Source: Micrococcales bacterium 72-143 (GTDB taxonomy: Bacteria; Actinomycetota; Actinomycetes; Actinomycetales; Microbacteriaceae). From it: 64,000 nucleotides of DNA. Positions 28,658 through 39,400 of the stretch are shown piece by piece. Numbering within the stretch: the stretch's first letter is position 1; every line of letters begins with the position of its first letter. Location of the stretch: the NCBI GenBank assembly GCA_001898835.1, contig MKVM01000005.1:372001-436000 (forward strand). Direction: 5' to 3'. The translations under genes were made by a program, and so were the position numbers. Under the pieces are notes generated by a model, which was not told the origin of the DNA, did no database searches, and was given only the letters and a program-made list of their open reading frames with translations.

Positions 28658-31463
28658 GACACGCGCAGACGAGGTTGCGGTCGCCGTAGGCCTGGTCGAT
28701 GCGGCGCACGGGCGGCCAGTACTTGCCGCCGTGCACGAGCGCGTGCACCGGGTAGACGGCCTGCTCGCGCGTGTAGGGATGGCCCCACTCCCCCGCGATG
28801 ACCGACTCGGCCGTGTGCGGCGCGTTCGCGAGCGGGTTGTCGTCCGCGGGCCAGGTGCCCGCGCCGACCGCGTCCGCCTCCGCCTTGATGGCGATCATCG
28901 CCTCGACGAAGCGGTCCAGCTCGGCGAGGTCCTCCGACTCTGTCGGCTCGACCATGAGCGTGCCCGCTACCGGGAACGACATGGTGGGCGCGTGGAAGCC
29001 GTAGTCGATGAGGCGCTTCGCGACGTCGTCGACGGTCACACCCGTGGCCTCGCGCAGCGGCCGCAGGTCGAGGATGCACTCGTGCGCGACGAGGCCGTTG
29101 TCGCCCGCGTAGAGCACGGGGTAGTGCTCGCGCAGCCTCACCGCGATGTAGTTCGCGGCGAGCACGGCCGAGCCGGTCGCGCGGCGCAGGCCCTCGGCGC
29201 CCATCATCCGCACGTAGGCCCACGAGATGGGCAGGATGCTGGGGCTGCCGTACTCGGCGGAGCTGACAGGGTTGGCGGTGCCGAACGGCAGGTAGGGGGC
29301 GAGGTGGGCCTTCGCCGCGACGGGCCCCACGCCGGGGCCGCCGCCGCCGTGCGGGATGCAGAACGTCTTGTGCAGGTTGAGGTGCGAGACGTCGCCCCCG
29401 AAGTCGCCGAAGCGCGCGTAGCCGAGGAGGGCGTTGAGGTTCGCCCCGTCGACGTACACCTGGCCGCCGGCCGCGTGGACGGCATCCGTGATCTCCCGGA
29501 TGTCGTGCTCGTAGACGCCGTGGGTGGAGGGGTAGGTCACCATGAGCGCGGCGAGCTCGTCGGCGTGCTCGGCGACCTTGGCGCGCAGGTCCGCGAGGTC
29601 GACGTTGCCGAGCTCGTCGCACGCGACGACCACGACCTTCATGCCGGCGAGCACCGCGGAGGCCGCGTTGGTGCCGTGCGCGCTCGACGGGATGAGGCAC
29701 ACGGTGCGGTGCTCTCCCCCGTTGGCGCGGTGGTACCCGCGGATCGCGAGGAGGCCCGCGAGCTCGCCCTGGCTGCCGGCGTTCGGCTGCAGCGACACCT
29801 CGTCGTAGCCGGTGACGTCGGCGAGCCAGCCGGAGAGCTGCCCGATCAGCTCCCGGTAGCCGACGGTGTCGGCCTCGGGGGCGAGCGGGTGCAGGTTCGC
29901 GAACTCGGGCCAGGTGACGGCCGCCATCTCGGTCGCCGCGTTGAGCTTCATGGTGCAGGAGCCGAGCGGGATCATGCCGCGGTCGAGCGCGTAGTCCTTG
30001 TCGGCGAGGTACTTGAGGTACCGCATCATGCCGGTCTCGGAGTGGTGCGTCTGGAACACCGGATGCGTGAGGTATTCCGTCTGACGCATGTGAGCGGGGT
30101 CGATGGAGCGCGAGACCGGCTTGAACCCCAGCTCGGCCGGGGCCGCGTCGCCGAGCACCGCCCGCAGCACGACGAGGGCGTCGGCGGAGGTCGTGGTCTC
30201 GTCGGTCGAGAACTGCACCGTGTCGGCGTCGACCTGCCACAGCAGCACGCCCTCGGCGTCCGCGGCGGCGACCACCTCGGCCGCGCGACCCGGCACCCGC
30301 AGCTGGACGGTGTCGAAGAACAGCCCGTGCACGGGCTCCACGCCGCCCTCGCGCAGCGCGTCGACGACGAGGTTCGCCAGGCGGTTCGCGTGGTGCGCGA
30401 TCTCCTTGATGCCGCGTGGTCCGTGGTAGACGGCGTACATGGACGCCATGACGGCGAGGAGCACCTGCGCCGTGCAGATGTTCGAGGTGGCCTTCTCGCG
30501 GCGGATGTGCTGCTCTCGCGTCTGCAGCGACAGACGGTAGGCGGGGTAGCCGTTCGCGTCCTGCGAGACGCCGACGAGGCGGCCCGGCAGCTGCCGCTCG
30601 AGCCCCGCACGGACCGCCATGTAGCCGGCGTGCGGTCCGCCGAAACCGAGGGGCACGCCGAAGCGCTGGGTCGTGCCCACCGCGACGTCCGCCCCGAGCT
30701 CGCCCGGGCTCGTGATGAGCGCGAGGGCGAGCAGGTCGGCGGCGACCACGGCGATGCCGCCGGCCGCCTGCACGCGCGCGATCGCATCCGCGGGGTTCCA
30801 CACCCGCCCGGAGGCGCCGGGGTACTGGACGACCGCGCCGAACGCCTCGGGCAGGCTGGTCTCCGGGGAGAGGGCCGCGAAGTCGCTGTCGACGAGCTCG
30901 ATGCCGACCGCCTCCGCCCGGTGCGCGAGGAGGGCGCGGGTGCGCGGCAGGATGTCGGCGTCGACGAGGAACACGTTGGTGGCCGCACCCGAGGCGCGGC
31001 GGGCGAGCAGCATCCCCTCGACGACGGCGGTGCCCTCGTCGAGCATGGAGGCGTTCGCGGTGGCGAGGCCCGTGAGGTCGGTCACCATGGTCTGGAAGTT
31101 GATGAGCGCCTCGAGGCGACCCTGTGAGATCTCGGGCTGGTACGGGGTGTAGGCCGTGTACCAGCTGGGGTTCTCGAGCACGTTGCGCTGGATCACGGCG
31201 GGCGTGACCGTGCCGAAGTAGCCGAGCCCGATCATGGGTCGCGTCACCCGGTTGCGGCTCGCGAGGGCGCGCAGTTCGGCGAGCGCCTCCACCTCGGAGG
31301 CGGCCGGCGGCAGGGTCGTTGCGGCGTCGGCGGGGAGACGGATGCCCGCGGGGATCGCCGCGTCGACGAGCGCGTCCACGCTCGGGTAGCCGAGGACGGC
31401 CAGCATCTCCTTCTGGGCGGCGGCGTCGGTTCCGATGTGGCGGTCCGCGAAGAGCGCGCGCAT
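28635..31463 (-). CDS. gcvP: Glycine dehydrogenase (decarboxylating), P protein
   Basis: PLP-dependent P protein of the glycine cleavage system, 942 aa, the fused single-chain type. It decarboxylates glycine and passes the aminomethyl group to GcvH lipoate. The N-terminal [17 protein letters not shown] and catalytic segment [18 protein letters not shown] (PLP Lys) are visible. The ATG at 31463 lies two bases after the gcvH stop; a GTG at 31469 would overlap it by four and is also plausible. It is the last gene of gcvT-gcvH-gcvP under a glycine riboswitch. Confidence 0.96.
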   Translation of the reverse strand: MRALFADRHIGTDAAAQKEMLAVLGYPSVDALVDAAIPAGIRLPADAATTLPPAASEVEALAELRALASRNRVTRPMIGLGYFGTVTPAVIQRNVLENPSWYTAYTPYQPEISQGRLEALINFQTMVTDLTGLATANASMLDEGTAVVEGMLLARRASGAATNVFLVDADILPRTRALLAHRAEAVGIELVDSDFAALSPETSLPEAFGAVVQYPGASGRVWNPADAIARVQAAGGIAVVAADLLALALITSPGELGADVAVGTTQRFGVPLGFGGPHAGYMAVRAGLERQLPGRLVGVSQDANGYPAYRLSLQTREQHIRREKATSNICTAQVLLAVMASMYAVYHGPRGIKEIAHHANRLANLVVDALREGGVEPVHGLFFDTVQLRVPGRAAEVVAAADAEGVLLWQVDADTVQFSTDETTTSADALVVLRAVLGDAAPAELGFKPVSRSIDPAHMRQTEYLTHPVFQTHHSETGMMRYLKYLADKDYALDRGMIPLGSCTMKLNAATEMAAVTWPEFANLHPLAPEADTVGYRELIGQLSGWLADVTGYDEVSLQPNAGSQGELAGLLAIRGYHRANGGEHRTVCLIPSSAHGTNAASAVLAGMKVVVVACDELGNVDLADLRAKVAEHADELAALMVTYPSTHGVYEHDIREITDAVHAAGGQVYVDGANLNALLGYARFGDFGGDVSHLNLHKTFCIPHGGGGPGVGPVAAKAHLAPYLPFGTANPVSSAEYGSPSILPISWAYVRMMGAEGLRRATGSAVLAANYIAVRLREHYPVLYAGDNGLVAHECILDLRPLREATGVTVDDVAKRLIDYGFHAPTMSFPVAGTLMVEPTESEDLAELDRFVEAMIAIKAEADAVGAGTWPADDNPLANAPHTAESVIAGEWGHPYTREQAVYPVHALVHGGKYWPPVRRIDQAYGDRNLVCACPPVEAFA

Positions 31464-31465
31464 GG

Positions 31466-31837
31466 TCACTCGGCGACGAGCGCGGCGTACTCGTCCGCGG
31501 TGAGCAGCGCGGGCAGCTCGGTGAAGCGCACGGCGATCATCCATCCGGCCCCGTACGGGTCGGAGTTCACGAGCGAGGGGTCGTCGACGACGGCGTCGTT
31601 GACCTCGACGACCTCGCCGTCGACGGGGGCGTAGAGCTCGCCCACCGACTTCGTCGACTCGATCTCGCCGACCACGCGTCCCGCGGCGGCGGCGGAGCCG
31701 ACCTTCGGAAGGTCGACGAAGACGACGTCGCCGAGCTTGTCGGCCGCGTAGTCGGTGATGCCGATGCGCGCGACGTCGCCGTCGACGGCGACCCACTCGT
31801 GCTCGGCGGTGTACTTCAGTTCGGCGGGGAGCGACAT
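31466..31837 (-). CDS. gcvH: Glycine cleavage system H protein
   Basis: Lipoyl carrier protein of 123 aa that shuttles the aminomethyl group between GcvP, GcvT and dihydrolipoamide dehydrogenase. The lipoylated Lys is in [16 protein letters not shown] near residue 62. The N-terminus [16 protein letters not shown] is standard. It starts one base after the gcvT stop and overlaps or abuts gcvP. Confidence 0.96.
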   Translation of the reverse strand: MSLPAELKYTAEHEWVAVDGDVARIGITDYAADKLGDVVFVDLPKVGSAAAAGRVVGEIESTKSVGELYAPVDGEVVEVNDAVVDDPSLVNSDPYGAGWMIAVRFTELPALLTADEYAALVAE

Positions 31838-31838
31838 C

Positions 31839-32960
31839 TCAGCTCTTCTTTCTCGAGTAGAACGGCAGGGTGACGACGGTCGCGGGGATGCGGGTTCCGC
31901 GCACGTCGACGAGGACGGTGGTGCCGACCGCGGCGAGCGCGGGGTCGATGAGGGCCATCGCGACGGGATGGCCGAGGGTCGGCGAGAGGGCGCCGCTCGT
32001 GATGACGCCCGCGGCGGTGTCGGCGTCGTCGGATGCGAACACCTCGTATCCGGCGCGTCCGGCCCGCTTGCCGTCCGCGGCGAGGCCCACGAGCACGGGC
32101 GCGCCCTCGCCGGGGCCCGCCGCGACCGCGTCCTCGCCGACGAAACCGCCCGGCTTGCCGAGCACCGGCACGCGGCCGAGGCCGACCTGCTGCGGCAGGG
32201 TGTCGCGCGTCAGCTCGTGGCCGTAGAGCGGCATCCCCGCCTCCAGGCGGAGGGTGTCGCGCGCGGCGAGACCGCACGGGACGAGCCCCGCCCCTGCGCC
32301 CGTCTCGGCGATCGCCTCCCAGAGGGTGGGCGCGGCGTCGGGCGACAGGAAGAACTCGAAGCCGTCCTCGCCCGTGTAGCCGGTGCGGGCGACGAGCACC
32401 TCGTGGCCGCGGAAGTCGCCCGTGACGGCGCGGTAGTAGCGCAGGCCGTCGAGCTCGGGGATGTCGAAGCCGTCGACGTTCCGCAGTATCTCCTCCGCGC
32501 GAGGACCCTGGAGGGCGATGAGCGCCACGTCGTCCGATTCGTCCTCCACGACGCAGTCGAAGCCGGAGGCGCGCTCGCGCAGCGCATCCGCCGCCGCGAG
32601 GCGGTTGCCCGCGTTCGCCACCACGAGGAAGCGGTCATTCCCCGTGCGGTACACGACGAGGTCGTCGATGATGCCGCCGTCCTCGGCGAGCAGCAGGCTG
32701 TACTTCGCCTGCCCCTCCTCGATCGCGGAGAGGCGGCCGGCGAGCGCGTGGTCGAGCGCGGCGGGGGCCTCCGGACCGAGCACGACGATCTCGGCCATGT
32801 GACTCAGGTCGAAGAGCCCGGCCGCCTCGCGCACGGCGTGGTGCTCGGCGAGGTCGGAACTGTAGCGCACCGGCATCTGCCAGCCGGCGAAGTCGGTGAA
32901 GGATGCGCCGCCGGCGCGGTGCACCGCGTCGAGGGGGGAACGGCGTTCGCCGTCGGACAT
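31839..32960 (-). CDS. gcvT: Aminomethyltransferase, T protein
   Basis: Tetrahydrofolate-dependent T protein of 373 aa that releases ammonia and forms methylene-THF. Family segments: [13 protein letters not shown] near the N-terminus, [21 protein letters not shown] and [21 protein letters not shown]. The ATG at 32960 follows the riboswitch by 26 bases; the frame is open upstream but through the riboswitch. First gene of gcvTHP. Confidence 0.95.
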   Translation of the reverse strand: MSDGERRSPLDAVHRAGGASFTDFAGWQMPVRYSSDLAEHHAVREAAGLFDLSHMAEIVVLGPEAPAALDHALAGRLSAIEEGQAKYSLLLAEDGGIIDDLVVYRTGNDRFLVVANAGNRLAAADALRERASGFDCVVEDESDDVALIALQGPRAEEILRNVDGFDIPELDGLRYYRAVTGDFRGHEVLVARTGYTGEDGFEFFLSPDAAPTLWEAIAETGAGAGLVPCGLAARDTLRLEAGMPLYGHELTRDTLPQQVGLGRVPVLGKPGGFVGEDAVAAGPGEGAPVLVGLAADGKRAGRAGYEVFASDDADTAAGVITSGALSPTLGHPVAMALIDPALAAVGTTVLVDVRGTRIPATVVTLPFYSRKKS

Positions 32961-32986
32961 GTGAGCTCTCCGATCGTGAAGTCGGT

Positions 32987-33172
32987 GGAACTCCCCCTCT
33001 GTCATCGGCGCCTGAGAGATTCGCGACTCATGGTCGCTTTCACCGTGGGCGAGTTCCGCGGAACGGAACTTCTTTCCAGAGCGGCCTGTCGATGCGGTAC
33101 ACGTACCTGAGAGATTGGCGGGGAGGCTTGCTCCTTCGGTGCCGGCGGCGTGGCCCCGGCTCTCCCGCATCG
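32987..33172 (-). promoter_or_regulatory. Tandem glycine riboswitch (gcvT element)
   Basis: Two aptamers lie in the gcvT leader. The upstream one (about 33075-33172) has GGGAGAG paired to CTCTGG, the CCGAAGGAGCAA segment and AATCTCTCAGG. The downstream one (32987-33057) has a GGAACTC/GAGTTCC P1 stem and the same AATCTCTCAGG segment, with a shortened, less typical P3 region. It is placed before gcvTHP as expected for glycine-activated expression. Confidence 0.9.
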
Positions 33173-33225
33173 CGTGCGGCCCGATGTTCGGTTGTGCGGT
33201 CAGCCTACCGGATGCCGGGCCCGGC

Positions 33226-33831
33226 TCAGTCGGTCAGATCGGCCGCGTACAGCAGTGCGGAGGCGATCGCCCCGACGAGCACGATCGCCCACAGCGCGAT
33301 GCCGGTCCAGGCCGCCGCGTTCAGCAGCGGCTTCGTGCGCCCGCGCACGCCGTACGCGCTGAAGACGGCGCCGAGCGTCCACGGGACGCCCAGGTAGAAG
33401 GGGCCGGCGACGTCCTCCATGTAGCGGCCGCGGCCACCCAGGAACACCGTGTCGAACATCCCGCCCGCCGTGGCGGCCCAGAACACGACGGCGACGGCAG
33501 CGAGGCCGAGACCGAGCCACGGGAACACGAGCGACGGACGCACGGGCCGCGCGCGCAGCGAGACGCCGAAGCCGATGCCGCACGCGATGGCGACAGCGAC
33601 GAGGTCGATCGTGATGCCGGCATTCATGAGCCACTCCACGGGCGCCGCGGAGGGGAAGCCGGCGCCGCCGACCACGTTGAGCGCGATCCCGACGATGGCG
33701 AGGCCTGCGACGACGGCGTGCCCCCACGGGCTCGGCAGGGCCGTGCGCGAGAGGTCGAGAAGCGGCTGCGGGTGCGCCGCCGGCGCCGCGGGCGCGGGCT
33801 GCGGCACGGCGGGTGGGGCGACATCGCTCAT
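33226..33831 (-). CDS. Hypothetical membrane protein
   Basis: Protein of 201 aa: a Pro/Ala-rich cytoplasmic N-terminus (about 35 residues) followed by five predicted membrane helices. No family motif is recognised. The ATG at 33831 lies six bases after TACCCT (33838-33843), indicating a leaderless mRNA; nine further upstream codons are open but unsupported. It lies just upstream of the gcv riboswitch on the same strand, and divergently from an amidohydrolase-like gene. Function unknown. Confidence 0.65.
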   Translation of the reverse strand: MSDVAPPAVPQPAPAAPAAHPQPLLDLSRTALPSPWGHAVVAGLAIVGIALNVVGGAGFPSAAPVEWLMNAGITIDLVAVAIACGIGFGVSLRARPVRPSLVFPWLGLGLAAVAVVFWAATAGGMFDTVFLGGRGRYMEDVAGPFYLGVPWTLGAVFSAYGVRGRTKPLLNAAAWTGIALWAIVLVGAIASALLYAADLTD

Positions 33832-33837
33832 GAGGCG

Positions 33838-33843
33838 AGGGTA
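33838..33843 (-). promoter_or_regulatory. -10 element of a leaderless membrane-protein gene
   Basis: TACCCT on the minus strand, six bases before the ATG at 33831, with no ribosome site. Confidence 0.5.
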
Positions 33844-33878
33844 CCGGGCCGTCGACATCCCCCGTACCGCGGAGCAGG

Positions 33879-34994
33879 ATGAGGGGCATGGACGATGGCG
33901 TACGGGTTCTGACTTCGGCCGGCACCGAGTTCACGGCCGAGCAGATCACCCACTGGGCCGACCGCGAGCGACGCGGACTCGAGCAGGCGATCGCGGAGGC
34001 GGACCTCCTCGTCTCGGCACCCCACGCGGGCTCCGCGATCCCGGAGGAGCTGGACGAGTTCCTGGCACCCGAGTTCACGCGACGCCTGCAGTTCGACTAC
34101 ACGGACGTGGCCACCGAGGCGGTCGTGCGGCGGTGGGCGGAGATCGACCCGCGCATCGTCGCCGTCGTCAACCCGCATCCGCGGATGGTCCGCGACCCGA
34201 ACCGGGCGCGGCCTGACGACATCCGCCCCCAGTTGCGGGAGGCGTTCGTCCGGGTCGCCGCCGCCGGGCCCATGAACCGCGTCGACCTGTCGGGCGTCGA
34301 CCCCATCCGCCCGGTGACCTTCTCGTTCTTCCCGCTCATCCGGGTGCCCGCGAGCGAGGACGAGTTCGAGCGGATGGCGCTCGCCTTCGAGGAGGTCGCC
34401 GCGCGCGGACTGCGCGTCTACGAGGACACGCGGGACTCGCTGCTCGAACGCTTCGTCGCCGGCTCCCTGCGCGGCGAGCGCGGAGCCTTCACGACCCTGT
34501 CGTTCCACGACACCATGAACACCACGACGCGCATCGACGGGGCGGTCGCTGTGCCGCGCGACGCGAAGGACGAGCTGCCCGACATCGTCGCGCTGTCGAA
34601 TCGAGGCGACCTGCTGGGCGAGGACCGCGGCGTGGAGGGCGACCCGGTGACGATGGCTCCCGAGCTGCTGCGGGAGCTGGCCGACGCGCACCGGATCGGG
34701 TTCCGGGCAGAGCGTGCGGACGCGGTGAAGCTCAATCAGCCCTACCTCGGAAGCCAGGAGATCACGCAGGCGTCCGCGTACTTCCGGTCCCGTGCCGACG
34801 AGGCCGCCGCCGCGGGCGTCGTGCTGTCCGCGGTTCAGGCCGAGTTCCGCCGTGAGTATCTGCTCGGCGATACCGCCACCGCGGTGCTTCACGAGCCGGG
34901 TGACGGCTGGGTCGAGTACGACGCATCCCACGTCGACGAGCTCGCGCACGCCTGCAAATCGTCGTGGGACGCCTTCCGCGCCGCCACGGCGTGA
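33879..34994 (+). CDS. N-formylglutamate amidohydrolase-family protein
   Basis: Protein of 371 aa with the FGase-family N-terminal block LLVSAPHAGSAIPEELDEF and a following acidic segment DYTDVATEAVVRRW. In the family these hold zinc-binding His and Asp/Glu residues. The middle region has LSFHDTMN and the C-terminal third has GFRAERADAVKLNQPYLG. Hydrolysis of N-formyl-glutamate or a related N-acyl amino acid is inferred. No hut genes are adjacent. The first ATG has GGAGCAGG upstream; an ATG three codons later is also possible. Confidence 0.75.
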   Translation: MRGMDDGVRVLTSAGTEFTAEQITHWADRERRGLEQAIAEADLLVSAPHAGSAIPEELDEFLAPEFTRRLQFDYTDVATEAVVRRWAEIDPRIVAVVNPHPRMVRDPNRARPDDIRPQLREAFVRVAAAGPMNRVDLSGVDPIRPVTFSFFPLIRVPASEDEFERMALAFEEVAARGLRVYEDTRDSLLERFVAGSLRGERGAFTTLSFHDTMNTTTRIDGAVAVPRDAKDELPDIVALSNRGDLLGEDRGVEGDPVTMAPELLRELADAHRIGFRAERADAVKLNQPYLGSQEITQASAYFRSRADEAAAAGVVLSAVQAEFRREYLLGDTATAVLHEPGDGWVEYDASHVDELAHACKSSWDAFRAATA

Positions 34995-35010
34995 CGGCGG
35001 CTCCGGGCGG

Positions 35011-36351
35011 CTAGCCCCAGATGACCCCGAACAGGGCCCCGAACGCGATGGTCGACAGGGCGAGCGCGAGGGTGGGGATGGTGAAGGAGTGGTCGACGAG
35101 CTTCGTTCCGAGCTTCGTCGACCCCGAGGTGTCGAAGTTGGCGGCCGCGATCTGGGAGCCGTTCGTCGGCAGCAGGTAGATGCCGGCGAACGCGCCGGCC
35201 CACATGCCCGACAGCATCCCGAGCGGGATGCCGGCGGCGAGCCCGATCGGCACGATCGTGCGCGTGGCGGTGGACTGGCTCGTCGTCAGCACGCAGACCA
35301 GGAACACGCCGATCGCGAAGATCCACGGCACCGCCTGCACCCAGGACCCGACGGACTCGGCGATCAGCTCGGAGTGCGCGGCCAGGAAGGTGTCGGTCAG
35401 CCACGCGAGACCGAAGAGGGCGATCGCCGAGACCATTCCCGCGCGGAACACGGTCTGGACGGGCACCTCGGCGACCTTCGGGCGCGAGACGATGAGGATC
35501 ACGGTGCCCGCGACGAACATGACGATCTCGATGATGGGGGTCATCCCGACGGGGTCGCCGTTGCCGTCGAGCGGCCGGATGCCCTTGGCGAGACCGAACA
35601 CGACGATCGTCAGCACGCCGACGAGGAAGATGATCGCGGCGTTGCGCCCCGCGGCGGTGACCTTCACCTCGGCCTTCACCGCTGTCGCGGACGCCCCCGG
35701 GGCGGGGATGTCGCCCGCCGCGATCTTCGCCTGGATCGCCGGGTCGTCGGCGATGTCCTTCCCGAGACGCCGCACGAGGAAGCTCGTGACGACGATGCCG
35801 ACGACGGCCGCGGGGAAGGTGACCTTGATGATGTCGATGAGCTCGTAGTCGTACGGCGAGACGTCGGTGAGGGTGACCATCGCCGCCATCGCCGCCGACA
35901 CGGGCGAGCAGGCGAGGGCGACCGAGGTCGCCACGACCGAGAGCGAGAGCGGGCGGGAGGGTCGGATGCCGTTGCGGTAGCTGAGGTCCTGGATGACGGG
36001 CAGCAGCGGGTAGAGGATGTTCGAGGTGCCGGCCCCGACGGCGAACAGGAACGACACGAGGGGTGCGACGAGGGTGATCTGCTTCGGTGAGCGGGCGATG
36101 AGCTTGGCGGCGACCGACACCATCCAGTCGATTCCGCCGGCGACCTGCATGACGCTCGAGGCGAGCACGACCGACATGACGATGAGCAGCGCGTCGACGG
36201 GCGGCGACCCGGGCGGGAGCCGGAAGACGAACACCAGCAGGGCGACGCCGACACCGCCCCAGAGGCCGAGTCCGACGCCGCTGGAGCGTGTACCCATGAC
36301 GATCGCGCCCAGCACGACCAGCAGCTGGAGGATGAAGAGCAGGACGTCCAT
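35011..36351 (-). CDS. Anaerobic C4-dicarboxylate transporter (DcuA/DcuB family)
   Basis: Integral membrane carrier of 446 aa, the exact size class of DcuA/DcuB, with about ten to twelve helices. It likely exchanges fumarate, malate, aspartate or succinate. Family-like stretches include LLFILQLLVVLGAIVMGTR at the N-terminus, GTSNILYPLLPVIQDLSYRNGIRPSRPLS and LTTSQSTATRTIVPIGLAAGIP. The ATG has GAGGGAG upstream. It stands alone, convergent with the amidohydrolase-like gene (16-base gap). Confidence 0.9.
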   Translation of the reverse strand: MDVLLFILQLLVVLGAIVMGTRSSGVGLGLWGGVGVALLVFVFRLPPGSPPVDALLIVMSVVLASSVMQVAGGIDWMVSVAAKLIARSPKQITLVAPLVSFLFAVGAGTSNILYPLLPVIQDLSYRNGIRPSRPLSLSVVATSVALACSPVSAAMAAMVTLTDVSPYDYELIDIIKVTFPAAVVGIVVTSFLVRRLGKDIADDPAIQAKIAAGDIPAPGASATAVKAEVKVTAAGRNAAIIFLVGVLTIVVFGLAKGIRPLDGNGDPVGMTPIIEIVMFVAGTVILIVSRPKVAEVPVQTVFRAGMVSAIALFGLAWLTDTFLAAHSELIAESVGSWVQAVPWIFAIGVFLVCVLTTSQSTATRTIVPIGLAAGIPLGMLSGMWAGAFAGIYLLPTNGSQIAAANFDTSGSTKLGTKLVDHSFTIPTLALALSTIAFGALFGVIWG

Positions 36352-36438
36352 CTGGCTCCCTCGCCATCGCCGGGGTGGTGGTTCCCGGCGTGCGTCAGCC
36401 TAGGCCGTCGACGCGTGACAGCGGAACGGGGGCGCCGC

Positions 36439-36444
36439 TACCCT
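36439..36444 (+). promoter_or_regulatory. -10 element upstream of the patatin-like membrane gene
   Basis: TACCCT, 29 bases before the chosen GTG start, leaving a short leader with a GGAGG ribosome site. Confidence 0.4.
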
Positions 36445-36473
36445 GGAGCATCGCCGCCCGGCTGGAGGCCTCC

Positions 36474-39400
36474 GTGTCCGCTGCCGCATCCCCCCGAACC
36501 GTCTGGCGCAGACGGCTGCGCGCGAGCGTGTTCTCGTCCGTCGCCCTCGCCCTGCTGGCCCTCGCGGCGCTGCTCGTCATGAACGAGCTCGACCGTCTGA
36601 TCGCGGACGTCGTCTCCCCCTCGGGGCGCACGCACGCGCTGTCGGGCGTCTACGGACCGACGGCTTTCCTGGAGACGGAGGCGTGGGGCGACTGGGCCGC
36701 GTCCGCATTCCCGGTGGCGTCCCTCATCCGCGCCTCGGTGCTCGCCGACCTCGTGCTCATCGCGTGCTACACGACACTGCTCGTGCGACTGGTGCGCCGT
36801 GTCACCCGGGAGGGCATCCGCGTGCGCCGCTGGGGTCTCGGCCTGGTCGCGGCGCTCGCGATCGCCGACCTCGCGGAGGATGCGCTGCTCGTCGCGTTGA
36901 GCGTCCCGGGGGCGCCCGGCTGGCTCGTCTGGCCGCAGGTGGCGGCGACCTCGGCCAAGTTCGCGGCGGGCCTCGCCGTGGCGGGGTTCCTCCTGCTCGG
37001 GCGGGAGGTCGGCGACCGGGCACGCGCCGCCCTGGGCCGCGGATGGCGCGGCCTCTACGCCCAGCGACTGGTGGCCATCGTGGTCGGCGCGATCGCCGCG
37101 GTGTCGCTCGTGAGCGCGGACGGCGTGATCGAGCAGCTGCCCGACGTCTACCGCTCGTGGATCGGGTACGGCGGCCTCGACGCCCTGCCGCTCGTCGCGA
37201 CGCTGCTCGCCTTCGCCGTGACGGGCACGGGCCTGCTGTGGCTGGCGCGCGGCCGCGCCCGGCGCTACGCCCGCTCGGAGTACGACGACCGTCCCGCCTC
37301 GCCCCTGCTCCCCTGGCTCGTCACCGCCGCGGTCGCCGCCGTCGTCGGAGTCGCGCTCGGTATCGCCCAGAACCGCGCCCCCGCGGACTGGGTGCCGCTC
37401 GTCGTCTTCGTCGCGGCGCTCGTGGCGATCCCGGGCTCGTCGAAGCTCATCCGTGCCGTGCGATCGGGTTCGGATGCCGCGGCCCCGCCGACGCTCCGCC
37501 CGGCCGACACCCACGAGGATGCGGTCTCCGCCCGCCGCGCCGGGGACGGGCTGATCGTGCTGTGGGTCGCGCTCGCGGGGCTCGGGCCGTTCAAGGCCCT
37601 CGTGACGCCCCTCGCGCTCGCGGCGATCGGCGCGTTCGACGATTCGCGGTTCGCCGGCACGACGGGCTGGACGGCCGCGCTCGCCGCGGGCTTCCTGCTG
37701 CTCGGTGTCGCGGCGGGCGTCGGCTTCCGTCGTTGGGCGGCGAGCGACCCGCCGCGAGCGCTCGGCCCGACGATGGTCGGCGCGACCCTCGGAGCCGCGG
37801 TGCAGCCCGGCGAGGTCAGCGAGGCCCAGCAGGCCCTGCTCAACCGTCTCGGCATCGTCGTGCTCGCGGTGTCGAGCGGGGTCGTGCTCGCGTTCCTCCT
37901 GCTGCCGATGGCGATCTCGGCGGTCGTCGGGGCGGCGGCCGTCATCGTGCTGCTCGCGGGCGCGTGGACCGGCATCCTCGGCTGGCTCACCCTGAGCCTG
38001 GGGCGCCGCCGGCCGCTCGAGGTGTTCCAGGTACTGCGGCTGCGCTCGGCCCCCGTAGTCACCCTGCTCGTGGTGCTGCCCGTCGTCGCGTCGAGCGTGC
38101 AGAACGCCCCGAGCCTGCATGCGGTGCGCTTCACCGCGGACGGCACCCTCCCGACCCGCGCGCAGCTCGCCCCCGCCTACGCGGACTGGTACGCGGGCGA
38201 CAGCTGCGCGACGACCGTCGGCGGCGTGCGCGTGAAGCCGCTCGTGCTGGTCGCCGCGGAGGGCGGCGGCATCCGGGCGGCCACCTGGACGGTCGACGTG
38301 CTGCGCGAGCTGCCCGCCGCCGGCGACTGCGCCGCGGATGCCGTGTTCGCCTCGACCGGCGCGAGCGGCGGCAGCGTCGGGCTCGCCTCCTTCCGCACCG
38401 AGGGGAACCCGCGATCGGGCGGCGCGCAGCAGTCGACGATCGACTTCGCGGGCGACGACGCACTGTCGGCCGACCTCGCCGGCCTGCTGGCGGGCGATCT
38501 GGTCGGCGCGGTGTCCGGCATCCGGGTGCCGAGCTCCGGCATCCCGCACGCCGCCGGCTGGGAGTGGCGCGACCGCACCGCCATGCAGGAGCTCACCTGG
38601 GAGAGCCAGGCGCCGCAGTTCGCCGAGCCCTTCGACGCCGCACCCGTCGCGCCCACGGGATACCTCGTGCTGGGCTCCACGGATGCGACCTCGCTCTGCA
38701 AGGTGCTCGTGAGCCAGCTCGACCTCAGCCCCGGCGGCTGGACGCAGACGGATGCCGGCGAGGGCGCGCAGACCGCGGCGGCGCCCGACTGCGCCTCCCG
38801 GCGGGCCGAGTTCGCGAGCACGATCGACCTCGTCGACTACCTGGGCGCCTGCCGCGCGAACCTCAGCTGGGCGACCGCGGCCGAGCTCTCGGCCCGGTTC
38901 CCCTTCGTGAGCCCGGGCGGCCGCATCTCGCCCGACACCCTGCCGGCCGGCTGCCGGCGGGTCGCCGACCTGCAGCTCGTGGACGGCGGATCGACCGACA
39001 ACAGCGCCATCGGCACCTGGGTGGACGTCGCGCCGGCGCTCACGGCGCTCATCCGCGCCACCAACGCCGCCGCCGACGGCGGCGCGCGGCCGTACGTGGT
39101 TCCCGTGCTGCTGTTCGCGACCAACGAGCCCGGAAGCGACGTGATCGTCGCCCCCGACGGCACGCGGCCCGACGCTCTCGTGCCGCTCGCGGCGATCCTC
39201 GGGGCGAAGGGGCCGCAGACCTCGCCCTCCGCGTGGCTGCGGCGGGCATCCGACGCCTACCTGCAGGCATGCCCGCCGGATGCCGACGCGTGCGAGCGCG
39301 CGGTCGCCGCCGTCAGGCGCGCGCTGCCGGGCGGGGTGGTGGTCGCGTCACCCTCGACCGACCCCGCGATCTCGGTGCCGCTCGGATGGAGCCTCTCCTC

